From: Chlorocebus sabaeus
Taxonomy: Eukaryota > Chordata > Mammalia > Primates > Cercopithecidae
NCBI RefSeq assembly: GCF_047675955.1
Contig: NW_027327441.1
Coordinates: 310,001 to 374,000 of the forward strand
Direction: 5' to 3'
Length of the DNA stretch: 64,000 nucleotides
Shown here: in pieces, positions 51,531-63,250 of the stretch
Layout of the letters: each line of letters begins with the position of its first letter
Numbering within the stretch: position 1 is the first letter of the stretch
Translations under genes and position numbers: made by a program
The notes under the pieces: generated by a model
What the model was told of the DNA's origin: nothing
Database searches by the model: none
The model's input: only the letters and a program-made list of their open reading frames with translations

Positions 51531-53078
51531 GTATATAACGCAAGATATTTCCTTTTTCACCGTAGCCCTCCTTGGGCTTCCAAATATCTCTTTGCCAATT
51601 CCACAAGAACAGCCTTAGCGAAAGGCTTCTTGAAGGGAAAGATGTAACTCTGTGAGATGAATTAACAGAACACAGAGCATTTTCTCAGAAAGCTTCTTTC
51701 CACTATTGAACGCAAGATATTTAATTTTTCACAGTAGCCCTCCATGGACTTCCAAATATCACTTTGCCAATTCCACAAGAACAGCCTTAGCGAAAGGCTT
51801 CTTGAAGGGAAAGATGTAACTCTGGGAGTTGAATTAACAGAAAATAGAGCAGTTTCTCAGAAAGCTTCTTTCCAGTTTTGAACAGAAGATATTTCCTTTT
51901 TCACCATAGCCCTCTATGGTCTTCCAAATATCCCTTTGCCAATTCCACAAGAACAGCCTTAGAGAAAGGCTTCTTGAAGGGAAAGATGTAACTCAGCGAG
52001 ATGAATTAACAGAACACAGAGCAGTTTCTCAGAAAGCTTCTTTCCAGTTTTGAACGGAACATATTTCCTTTTTCACCATAGCCCTTAATGGGCTTCCAAA
52101 TATCCCTTTGCCAATTCCACAAGTACAGCCTTAGCCAAAGGCTTCTTTAAGGGAAAGATGTAACTCTGTGAGATGAATTAACAGAACACAGAGCAGTTTC
52201 TCAGAAAACTTCTTACCAGTTTTGAATGGAAGATATTTCCTTTTTCACCATAGCCCTCTATGGGCTTCCAAATATCTCTTTTCCAATTCGACAAGAACAG
52301 ACTTAGCGAAAGGCTTCTTGAAGGGAAAGATGTAACTCTGAGAGATGAATTAAAAGTACACAGAGCAGTTTCTCAGAAAGCTTCTTTCCAATATTGAAGG
52401 CAAGATATTTCCTTTTTCACCATATCCCTCTATGGACTTCCAAATATCCCTTTGCCAATTCCACAAGAACAGCCTTAGCGAAAGGCTTCTTGAAGGGAAA
52501 GATGTAACTCTGTGAGATGAATTAACAGAACACAGAGCAGTTTCTCAGAAAGCTTCTTTCCAGTTTTGAACGGAAGATATTTCCTTTTTCACCATAGCCC
52601 TCTATCGGCTTCCAAATATCACTTTGCCAATTCCACAAGAACAGCCTTAGCGAAAGGCTTCTTGAAGGGAAAGATGTAACTCTGTGGGATGAATTAACAG
52701 AACACAGAGCAGTTTCTCAGAAAACTTCTTTCCATTTTTGAACGGAAGATACTTCCTTTTTCACCGTAGCCCTCTATGGGCTTCCAAATATCCCTTTGCC
52801 AATTCCACAAGAACAGCCTTAGCGAAAGGCTTCTTGAAGGGAAAGATGTAACTCTGTGAGATGAATTAACAGAACACAGAGCAGTTTCTCAGAAAGCTTC
52901 TTTCCAGTTTTGAACGGAAGATATTTCCTTTTTCACCGTAGCCCTTTATGGGCTTCCAAATATCCCTTTGCCAATTCCACAAGAACAGCCTTAGCGAAAG
53001 GCTTCTTGAAGGGAAAGATGTAACTCTGTGAGATGAATTAACAGAACACAGAGCAGTTTCTCAGAAAGCTTCTTTCCA
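51531..53078 (-). repeat. 9-monomer mosaic unit (1,548 bp)
   Basis: Between gtatataacg monomers at 51531 and 53079 the length is exactly 9 x 172. Pieces from both 18-mer copies appear together: 'gcattttctc' and 'taatttttcac', then 'ctcagcgag', then 'cttaatggg', 'ttaccag', 'ttcgac', then 'attgaaggcaag' with 'catatccctctatggac'. It combines the alternatives that distinguish the two 18-mer copies and so looks like either their source or a recombinant of them. Confidence 0.75.
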
Positions 53079-55687
53079 GTATATAACGCAAGATATTTCC
53101 TTTTTCACCGTAGCCCTCCTTGGGCTTCCAAATATCTCTTTGCCAATTCCACAAGAACAGCCTTAGCGAAAGGCTTCTTGAAGGAAAAGATGTAACTCGG
53201 CGAGATGAATTAACAGAACACAGAGCAGTTTCTCAGGAAGCTTCTTTCCAGTTTTGAACGGAAGATTTTTCCTTTTTCACCGTAGCCCTCTATGGGCTTC
53301 CAAATATCACTTTGCCAATTCCACAAGAACAGCCTTAGCGAAAGGCTTCTTGAAGGGAAAGATGTAACTCTGTGAGATGAATTAACAGAACACAGAGCAG
53401 TTTCTCAGAAGGCTTCTTTCCAGTATTGAACGCAAGATATTTCCTTTTTCACAGTATCCCTCCATGGACTTCCAAATATCACTTTGCCAATTCCACAAGA
53501 ACAGCCTTAGCGAAAGGGTTCTTGAAGGGAAAGATGTAACACTGTGAGATGAATTAACGGAACACAGAGCAGTTTCTCAGAAAGCTTCTTTCCAGTTTTG
53601 AACGGAAGTTATTTCCTTTTTCACCATAGCCCTCTATGGGCTTCCAAATATCACTTTGCTAATTCCACAAGAACAGCCTTAGCGAAAGGCTTCTTGAAGG
53701 GAAAATTGTAACTCTGTGAGATGAATTAACAGAAGACAGAGCAGTTTCTCAGAAAGCTTCTTTCCAGTTTTGAAAGGAAGACACTTCCTTTTTCCCATAG
53801 CGCTCTATGGGCTTCCAAATATCCCTTTTCCAATTCCACAAGAACAGCCTTAGCGAAAGGCTTCTTGAAGGGAAAGATGTAACTCTGTGAAATGAATTAA
53901 CAGAACACAGAGCAGTTTCTCAGAAAGATTCTTTCCAGTTTTGAACGGAAGATTTTTCCTTTTTCACCGTAGCCCTCAATGGGCTTCCAAATATCACTTT
54001 GCCAATTCCACAAGAACAGCCTTAGCGAAAGGCTTCTTGAAGGGAAAGATGTAACTCTGTGAGATGAATTAACGGAACAGAGAGCAGTTTCTCAGAAAGC
54101 ATCTTTCCAGTTTTGAACGAAAGATATTTCCTTTTTCACCATAGCACTTAATGGGCTTCCAAATATCCCTTTGCCAATTCCACAAGAACAGCCTTAGCGA
54201 AAGGCTTCTTGAAAGGAAAGATGTAACTCTGTGGGATGAATTAACAGAAAACAGAGCAGTTTCTCAGAAAGCTTCTTTCCAGTATTGAACCGAAGATATT
54301 TCCTTTTTCACCGTAGCCCTCTGTGGGCTTCCAAAGATCACTTTGCCAATTCCACAAGAACAGCCTTAGCGAAAGGCTTCTTGAAGGGAAAGATGTAACT
54401 CTGTGAGATGAATTAACAGAACACAGAGCAGTTTCTCAGAAAGCTTCTTTCCAGTTTTGAAAGGAAGATACTTCCTTTTTCCCATAGCCCTCTATGGGCC
54501 TCCAAATATCCCTTTTCCAATTCCACAAGAACAGCCTTAGCGAAAGGCTTCTTGAAGGGAAAGATGTAACACTGTGAGATGAATTAACAAAACACAGAGC
54601 AGTTTCTCAGAAAGCTTCTTTCCAGTATTAAACGCAAGATATTTACTTTTTCACCGTAGCCCTCCTTGGGCTTCCAAATACCACTTTCCCAATTCCACAA
54701 GAAGAGCCTTAGCGAAAGGCTTCTTGAAGGGAAAGATGTAACTCTGTGAGATGAATTAACAGAACACAGAGCAGTTTCTCAGAAAGCTTCTTTCCAGTTT
54801 TGAACGGAAGATATTTCCTTTTTCACCATAGCCCTCTAAGGGCTTCCAAATATCACTTTGTCAATTCCACAAGAACAGCCTTAGCGAAAGGCTTTTGAAG
54901 GGAAAGATGTAACTCTGTGAGATGAATTAATAGAACACGGAGCAGTTTCTCAGAAAGCTTCTTTCCAGTTTTGAACGGAAGATATTTCCTTTTTCACCAT
55001 AGCCCTCTATGGGCTTCCAAGTATCCCTTTGCCAATTCCGCAAGAACAGCCTTAGCGAAAGGCTTCTTGAAAGGAAAGATGTAACTCTGTGAGATGAATT
55101 AACAGAACACAGAGCAGTTTCTCAGAAAGCTTCTTTCCAGTTTTGAACGGAAGATATTTCCTTTTTCACCATAGCCCTCTATGGGCTTCCAAATATCACT
55201 TTGCCAATTCCACAAGAACATCCTTAGCGAAAGGCTTCTTGAAGGCAAAGATGTAACTCTTTGAGGTGAATTAACAGAACACAGAGCACTATCTCAAAAA
55301 GCTTCTTTCCAGTATTGAACGCAAGATATTTCCTTTTTCACAGTAGCCCTCCATGGACTTCCAAATATCTCTTTGCCAATTCCACAAGAACAGCCTTAGC
55401 AAAAGGATTCTTGCAGGGAAAGACGTAACTCTGTGAGATGAATTAACAGAACACAGAGCAGTTTCTCAGAAAGCTTCTTTCCAGTTTTGAACGGAAGATA
55501 TTTCCTTTTTCACCATAGCCCTCTATGGGCTTCCAAATATCACTTTGCCAATTCCACAAGAACAGCCTAATCGAAAGGCTTCTTGAAGGGAAAGATGTAA
55601 CTCTGTGAGATGAATTAACAGAACACAGAGCAGTTTCTCAGAAAGCTTCTTTCCAGTTTTGAACGGAAGATACTTCCCTTTTCACCA
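53079..55687 (-). repeat. Shortened copy of the main higher-order unit
   Basis: This stretch returns to the 30-mer order: gtatata, ctcggcgag, agtatccctcc (about 53453), tgctaattcc fused to the 'gggaaaattg' half, tagcgctc, gcatctttcc/gaacgaaag (54106), cacttaatggg, ctctgtggg, gggcctcc, ccttggg, ggcttttgaaggg (54890), gcactatctcaaaaag, ggattcttgcag, cctaatcg. The tgctaattcc monomer passes directly into the gggaaaattg monomer, so the intervening 'cactgtgagttgaatt' and 'catagcaatc' monomers are lost within a hybrid monomer around 53.66-53.71 kb. One extra near-consensus monomer follows ggcttttgaaggg. Confidence 0.78.
54106..54122 (-). other. Near-CENP-B box (8 of 9 core bases)
   Basis: Same sequence as at 2880, in the shortened main unit, and the last one in the window. 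Confidence 0.6.
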
Positions 55688-57371
55688 TTGCCCTCTATGG
55701 GCTTCCAAATATCCCTTTGCGAATTCCACTAGAACAGCCTTAGCGAAAGGCTTCTTGAAGGGAAAGATGTAACCTTGTGTGATGAATTAACAGAACACAG
55801 AGCAGTTTCTCAGAAAGATTCTTTCCAGTTTTGAACGGAGGATACTTCCTTTTTCACCATAGCCCTCTATGGACTTCAAAATATCCCTTTGCCAATTCCA
55901 CAAGAACAGCCTTAGTGAAAGGCTTCTTGAAGGGAAAGATGTAATTCTGTGAGATGAATTAACAGAACACAGAGCAGTTTCTCAGAAAGCTTCTTTCCAG
56001 TTTTGACCCGAAGATATTTCCTTTTTCACCATAGCCCTCTATGGGCTTCCAAAGATCACTTTGCCAATTCCACAAGAACAGCCTTAGCGAAAGGCTTCTT
56101 GAAGGGAAAGATGTAACTCTGTGAGATGAATTAACAGAACACAGAGCAGTTTCTCAGAAAGGTTCTTTCAAGTATTGAACGCAAGATATTTCCTATTTCA
56201 CAGTAGCCCTCCATGGACTTCCAAATATCCCTTTGCCAATTCCACAAGAACATCCTTAGCGAAAGGCTTCTTGAAGGGAAAGATGTAACTCTGTGAGATG
56301 AATTAACAGAACACAGAGCAATTTCTCGGAAAGCTTCTTTCCAGTTTTGAACGGAAGATATTTCGAGTTTCACCATAGCCCTCTATGGCCTTCCAAATAT
56401 CACTTTGCGAATTCCACAAGAACAGCCTTAGCGAAAGGCTTCTTGAAGGGAAAGATGTAACTCTGTGAAATGAATTAACAGAACACAGAGCAGTTTCTCA
56501 GAAAGCTTCTTTCCAGTTTTGAACGGAAGATATTTCCTTTTTCACCATAGCCCTCAATGGGCTTCCAAATATCACTTTGCCAATTCCACAAGAACAGCCT
56601 TAGCGAAAGGCTTCTTGAAGGGAAAGATGTAACTCTGTGGGATGAATTAACGGAACACAGAGCAGTTTCTCAGAAAGCTTCTTTCCAGTTTTGAACGGAA
56701 GATATTTCCTTTTTCACCATAGCCCTCTATGGGCTTCCAAATATCCCTTTGCCAATTCCACAAGAACAGCCTAATCGAAAGGCTTTTTGAAGGGAAAGAT
56801 GTAACTCTGTGAGATGAATTAACAGAACACAGAGCAGTTTCTCAGAAAGCTTCTTTCCAGTTTTAAACGGAAGATATTTCCTTTTTCACCATAGCCCTCT
56901 ATGGGCTTCTAAATATCGCTTTGCCAATTCCACAAGAACAACCTTAGCGAAAGGCGTCTTGAAGGGAAAGATGTAACTCTGTGAGATGAATTAACAGAAC
57001 ACAGAGCAGTTTCTCAGAAAGCCTCTTTCCAGTTTTGAACGGAATATATTTCCTTTTTCACCATAGCCCTCTATGGGCTTCCAAATATCCCTTTGCCAAT
57101 TCCACAAGAACAGCCTTAGCGAAAGGCTTCTTGAAGGGAAAGATGTAACTCTGTGAGATGTATTAACAGAACACAGAGCAGTTTCTCAGAAAGCTTCTTT
57201 CCAGTTTTCAACGGAAGATATTTCGTTTTTCACCATAGCCCACTATGGGCATTCAAATATCCCTTTGCCAATTCCACAAGAACAGCCTTAGCGAAAGGCT
57301 TCTTGAAGGGAAAGATGTAACTCTGTGAGATGAATTAGCAGAACACAGAGCAGTTTCTCAGAAAGCTTCTT

Positions 57372-57388
57372 TCCCGTTTTGAAAGGAA
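57372..57388 (-). other. Monomer with the CGGG half of a CENP-B core
   Basis: On the minus strand TTCCTTTCAAAACGGGA. The CGGG half and central A match the CENP-B core, but TTCG is TCCT, so 7 of 9 core bases match. It is the only place I noticed where this site has CGGG. Confidence 0.45.
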
Positions 57389-57399
57389 GATACTTCCTT

Positions 57400-58930
57400 T
57401 TTCCCATAGCCCTCTATGGGCTTCCAAATATCCCTTTTCCAATTCCACAAGAACAGCCTTAGCGAAAGGCTTCTTGAAGGGAAAGATGTAACACTGTGAG
57501 ATGAATTAACAAAACACAGAGCAGTTTCTCAGAAAGCTTCTTTCCAGTATTGAAAGCAAGATATTTTATTTTTCACCGTAGCCCTCCTTGGGCTTCCAAA
57601 TACCACATTGCCAATTGCACAAGAACAGCCTTAGTGAAAGGCTTCTTGAAGGGAAAGATGTAACTCTGTGAGGTGAATTAACAGAACACAGAGCAGTTTC
57701 TCAGAAAACTTCTTTCCAGTTTTGAAAGGAAGATATTTCCTTTTTCACCATAGCCCTCTATGGGCTTCCAAATATCACTTTGTCAATTCCACAAGAACAG
57801 CCTTAGCGAAAGGCTTTTGAAGGGAAAGATGTAACTCTGTGAGATGAATTAATAAAACACAGAGCAGTTTCTCCGAAAGCTTCTTTCCAGTTTTGAACGG
57901 AAGATATTTCCTTTTTCACCATAGCCCTCAATGGGATTCCAAATATCACTTTGCCAATTCCACAAGAACAGCCTTAGCGAAAGGCTTCTTGAAGGGAAAG
58001 ATGTAACTCTGTGAGATGAATTAACGGAACACAGAGCAGTTTCTCAGAAAGCTTCTTTCCAGTTTTGAACGGAAGATATTTCCTTTTTCACCATAGCCCT
58101 CTATGGGCTTCAAAATATCACTTTGCCAATTCCACAAGAACAGCCTTAGCGAAAGGCTTCTTGAAGGGAAAGATGTAACTCTGTGAGATGAATTAACAGA
58201 ACACAGAGCAGTTTCTCAGAAAGCTTCTTTCCAGTTTTGAACGGAAGATATTTCCTTTTTCACCGTAGCCCTCAATGGGCTTCCAAATATCACTTTGCCA
58301 ATTCCACAAGAACAGCCTTAGCGAAAGGCTTCTTGAAGGGAAAGATGTAACTCTGTGAGATGAATTAACGGAACACAGAGCAGTTTCTCAGAAAGCTTCT
58401 TTCCAGTTTTGAAACTAAGATATTTCCTTTTTCACCAAAGCCCTCTATGGGCTTCCAAATATCACTTTGCCAATTCCACAAGAACAGCCTTAGCGAAAGG
58501 CTTCTTGAAGGGAAAGATGTAACTCTGTGAGATGAATTAACAGAACACAGAGCAGTTTCTCAGAAAGCTTCTTTCCAATTTTGAACGGAAGATATTTCCT
58601 TTTTCACCATAGCCCTCTATGGGCTTCCAAATATCCCTTTGCCAATTCCACAAGAACAGCCTAATCGAAAGGCTTCTTGAAGGGAAAGATGTAACTCTGT
58701 GAGATGAATTAACAGAACACAGAGCAGTTTCTCAGAAAGCTTCTTTCCAGTTTTGAACGGAAGATATTTCGTTTATCACCATAGCCCTCTATGGGCTTCC
58801 AAATATCGCTTTGCCAATTCCACAAGAACAGCCTTAGCGAAAGGCTTCTTGAAGGGAAAGATGTAACTCTGTGAGATGAATTAACAGAACACAGAGCAGT
58901 TTCTCAGAAAGCTTCTTTCCAGTTTTGAAA
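57400..58930 (-). repeat. Inserted segment of 9 monomers
   Basis: This segment is absent from the related block at 41.4-45.3 kb. Its first part has 'tttttcccatagccc', 'aacaaaac', 'ccttggg/aataccac' and ggcttttgaaggg (57812) monomers, the consecutive series found in the main unit at 11165-11580. The rest is near-consensus with a few private changes such as 'gaaactaag' (about 58413). A copy of the main unit appears to have been placed into the mosaic block by unequal exchange. Edges are approximate to about one monomer. Confidence 0.7.
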
Positions 58931-61832
58931 GTAAGATACTTCCATTTTCCCATAGCGCTCTATGGGCTTCCAAATATCCCTTTTCCAATTCCACAAGAAC
59001 AGCCTTAGCGAAAGGCTTCTTGAAGGGAAAGATGGAACTCTGTGAAATGAATTAACAGAACACAGAGCAGTTTCTCAGAAAGCTTCTTTCCAGTTTTGAA
59101 CGGAAGATAATTCCTTTTTCACCATAGCCCTCAATGGGCTTCCAAATATCACTTTGCCAATTCCACAAGAACAGCCTTAGCGAAAGGCTTCTTGAAGGGA
59201 AAGATGTAACTCTGTGAGATGAATTAACGGAACAGAGAGCAGTTTCTCAGAAAGCTTCTTTCCAGTTTTGAACGGAAGATATTTCCTTTTTCACCTTAGC
59301 CCTCTAGGGGCTTCCAAATATCACTTTGCCAATTCCACAAGAACAGCCTTAGCGAAAGGCTTCTTGAAGGGAAAGATGTAACTCTGTGAGATGAATTAAC
59401 AGAACACAGAGCAGTATCTCAAAAAGCTTCTTTCCAGTATTGAACGCAAGATATTTCCTTTTTCACAGTAGCCCTCCATGGACTTCCAAATATCTCTTTG
59501 CCAATTCCACAAGAACAGCCTTAGCAAAAGGATTCTTGCAGGGAAAGACGTAACTCTGTGAGATGAATTAACAGAACACAGAGCAGTTTCTCAGAAAGCT
59601 TCTTTCCAGTTTTGAATGGAAGATATTTCGTGTTTCACCATAGCCCTCTATGGGCTTCCAAATATCACTTTGCCAACTCCACAAGAACAGCCTTAGCGAA
59701 AGGCTTCTTGAAGGGAAAGATGTAACTCTGTGAAATGAATTAACAGAACACAGAGCAGTTTCTCAGAAAGCTTCTTTCCAGTTTTGAACGGAAGACATTT
59801 CCTTTTCCACCATAGCCCTCAATGGGCTTCCAAATATCACTTTGCCAATTCCACAAGAACAGCCTTAGCGAAAGGCTTCTTGAAATGAAAGATGTAACTC
59901 TGTGGGATGAATTAACGGAACACAGAGCAGTTTCTCAGAAAGCTTCTTTCCAGTTTTGAACGGAAGATATTTCCTTTTTCACCATAGCCCTCTATGGGCT
60001 TCCAAATATCACTTTGCCAATTCCACAAGAACAGCCTAATCGAAAGTCTTCTTGAAGGGAAAGATGAAACTCTGTGAGATGAATTAACAGAACACAGAGC
60101 AGTTTCTCAGAAAGCTTCTTTCCAGTTTTGAACAGAAGATACTTCCTTTTTCACCATTGCCCTCTACGGTCTTCCAAATATCCCTTTGCGAATTCCACTA
60201 GAACAGCCTTAGCGAAAGGCTTCTTGAAGGGAAAGATGTAACGTTGTGAGATGTATTAACAGAACACAGAGCAGTTTCTCAGAAAGATTCTTTCCAGTTT
60301 TGAACGGAAGATACTTCCTTTTTCACCATAGCCCTCAATGGGCTTTCAAATATCCCTTTGCCAATTACACAAGAACAGCCTTAGCGAAAGGCTTCTTGAA
60401 GGGAAAAATGTAACTCTGTGAGATCAATTAACAGAACACAGAGCAGTTTCTCAGAAAGCTTCTTTCCAGTTTTGAACGGAAGATATTTCCTTTTTCACCA
60501 TAGCCCTCTATGGGCTTCCAAAGATCACTTTGCCAATTCCACAAGAACAGCCTTAGCGAAAGGCTTCTTGAAGGGAAAGATGTAACTCGGTGAGATGAAT
60601 TAACAGAACACAGAGCAGTTTCTCAGAAAGCTTCTTTCCAGTTTTGAACGGAAGATATTTCCTTTTTCACCATAGCCCTCTATGGGCTTCCAAATATCCC
60701 TTTGCCAATTCCACAAGAACAGCTTTAGCAAAAGGCTTCTTGAAGGGAAAGATGTAACTCTGTGAGATGAATTAACAGAACACAGAGCAGTTTCTCAGAA
60801 AGCTTCTTTCCAGTTTTGAACGGAAGATATTTCGTGTTTCACCATAGCCCTCTATGGGTTTCCAAATATCCCTTTGCCAATTCCACAAGAACTGCCTTAG
60901 CGAAAGGCTTCTTGAAGGGAAAGATGTAACTCTGTGAGATGAATTAACAGAACACAGAGCAGTTTCTCAGAAAGCTTCTTTCCAGTTTTGAACGGAAGAT
61001 ATTTCCTTTTTCACCATAGCCCTCTATGGGCTTCCAAATATCCCTTTGCCAATTCCACAAGAACAGCCTTAGCGAAAGGCTTCTTGAAGGGAAAGATGTA
61101 ACTCTGTGAGATGAATTAACAGAACACAGAGCAGTTTCTCAGAAAGCTTCTTTCCAGTTTTGAACGGAAGATATTTCGTTTTTCACCATAGCCCTCTATG
61201 GGCTTCCAAATATCCCTTTGCCAATTCCACAAGAACAGCCTTAGCGAAAGGCTTCTTGAAGGGAAAGATGTAACTCTGTGAGATGAATTAACAGAACACA
61301 GAGCAGTTTCTCAGAAAGCTTCTTTCCAGTTTTGAAAGGAAGATATTTCCTTTTTCACCATAGCCCTCTATGGGCTTCCAAATATCACTTTGCCAATTCC
61401 ACAAGAACAGCCTTAGCGAAAGGCTTCTTGAAGGGAAAGATGTAACTCTGTGAGTTGAATTAACAGAACACAGAGCAGTTTCTCAGAAAGCTTCTTTCCA
61501 GTTTTGAACGGAAGATATTTCCTTTTTCACCATAGCCCTCTATGGGCTTCCAAATATCCCTTTGCCAATTCCACAAGAACAGCCTTAGCGAAAGGCTTCT
61601 TGAAGGGAAAGATGTAACTCTGTGAGATGAATTAACAGAACACAGAGCAGTTTCTCAGAAAGCTTCTTTCCAGTATTGAACGCAAGATATTTCCTTTTTC
61701 AGCGTAGCCCTCCATGGGCTTCCAAATACCACTTTGCCAATTCCACAAGAACAGCCTTAGCGAAAGGCTTCTTGAAGGGAAAGATGTAACTCTGTGAGAT
61801 GAATTAACAGAACACAGAGCAGTTTCTCAGAA

Positions 61833-63250
61833 AGCTTTTTCCAGCTTTCAACGGAAGATATTTCCTTTTTCAACATAGCCCTCTATGGGCTTCCAAATAT
61901 CACTTTGCCAATTCCACAAGAACAGCCTTAGCGAAAGGCTTCTTGAAGGGAAAGATATAACTCAGTGAGATGAATTAACAGAACACAGAGCAGTTTCTCA
62001 GAAAGGTTCTTTCCAGATTTGAACGGAAGATATTTTCTTTTTCACCGTAGCCCTCTATGGGCTTCCAAATATCCCTTTGCCAATTCCACAAGAACAGCCT
62101 TAGCGAAAGGTTTCTTGAAGGGAAAGATGTAAGTCTGTGAGATGAATTAACAGAACACAGAGCAGTTTCACAGAAAGCTTCTTTCCAGTTTTGAACAGAA
62201 GATATTTCCTTTTTCACCATAGCCCTCTACGGGCTTCCAAATATCACTTTGCCAACTCCACAAGAGCAGCCTTAGTGAAAGGCTTCTTGAAGGGAAAGAT
62301 GTAACTCTGTGAGATGAAATAACAGAACACAGAGCGGTTTCTCAGAAAGCTTCTTTCCAGTTTTGAACGGAAGATATTTCCTTTTTCACCATAGCCCTCT
62401 ATGGGCTTCCAAATATCACTTTGCCAATTCCACAAGAACAGCCTTAGCGAAAGGCTTCTTGAAGGGAAAGATGTAACTCTGTGAGATGAATTAACGGATC
62501 ACAGAGCAGTTTCTCAGAAAGCTTCTTTCCAGTTTTGAACGGAAGATATTTCCTTTTTCACCATAGCCCTCTTTGGGCTTCCAAATACCACTTTGCCAAT
62601 TCCACAAGAACCGCCTTAGCGAAAGGCTTCTTGAAGGGAAAGATGTAACTCTGTGAGGTGAATTAACAGAACACAGAGCAGTTTCTCAGAAAGCTTCTTT
62701 CCAGCTTTCAACGGAAGATATTTCCTTTTTCAACATAGCCCTCTATGGGCTTCCAAATATCACTTTGCCAATTCCACAAGAACAGCCTTAGCGAAAGGCT
62801 TCTTGAAGGGAAAGATGTAACTCAGTGAGATGATTTAACAGAACACAGAGCAGTTTCTCAGAAAGGTTCTTTCCAGATTTGAACGGAAGATATTTCCTTT
62901 TTCACCGTAGCCCTCTATGGGCTTCCAAATATCCCTTTGCCAATTCCACAAGAACAGCCTTAGCGAAAGGTTTCTTGAAGGGAAAGATGTAACTCTGTGA
63001 GATGAATTAACAGAACACAGAGCAGTTTCACAGAAAGCTTCTTTCCAGTTTTGAACGGAAGATATTTCCTTTTTCACCATAGCCCTCTACGGGCTTCCAA
63101 ATATCACTTTGCCAACTCCACAAGAGCAGCCTTAGTGAAAGGCTTCTTGAAGGGAAAGATGTAACTGTGTGAGATGAATTAACAGAACACAGAGCGGTTT
63201 CTCAGAAAGCTTCTTTCCAGTTTTGAACGGAAGATATTTCCTTTTTCACC
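61833..63250 (-). repeat. 860-bp tandem duplication of 5 monomers (about 1.65 copies)
   Basis: Markers repeat at 860 bp (5 x 172): 'ccagctttcaac' monomers at about 61841/62701, 'agatttgaacgg' at 62015/62875, 'agagcggttt' at 62331/63191, and 'caactccacaagagc' near 62255/63115. The copies differ at scattered bases, for example gaacagaag against gaacggaag near 62203/63063, and gtaagtctg against gtaactctg near 62130/62990. The first copy carries the one-base deletion aagctttttccag (61832); the second has the full aagcttctttccag (62691). Confidence 0.82.

Larger units (their letters stand above)
55688..61630 (-). repeat. Diverged relative of the 41.4-45.3 kb block, with a 9-monomer insertion
   Basis: Rare variants of the 41.4-45.3 kb block reappear in order: aaaggcgtc (42165/56951), cccactatgggcattc (offset 14,786), cattttccc with tagcgctc (42611/58943), ttgccctctacgg (43825/60157). 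The offset rises from 14,786 to 16,332 bp between 57.25 and 58.94 kb. The increase is 9 x 172 minus 2, so nine monomers carrying two one-base deletions were inserted. The match ends near 61.63 kb, where a 'ttcagcg' monomer resembling the one near 47.95 kb takes over instead of gtatataacg. Confidence 0.8.
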
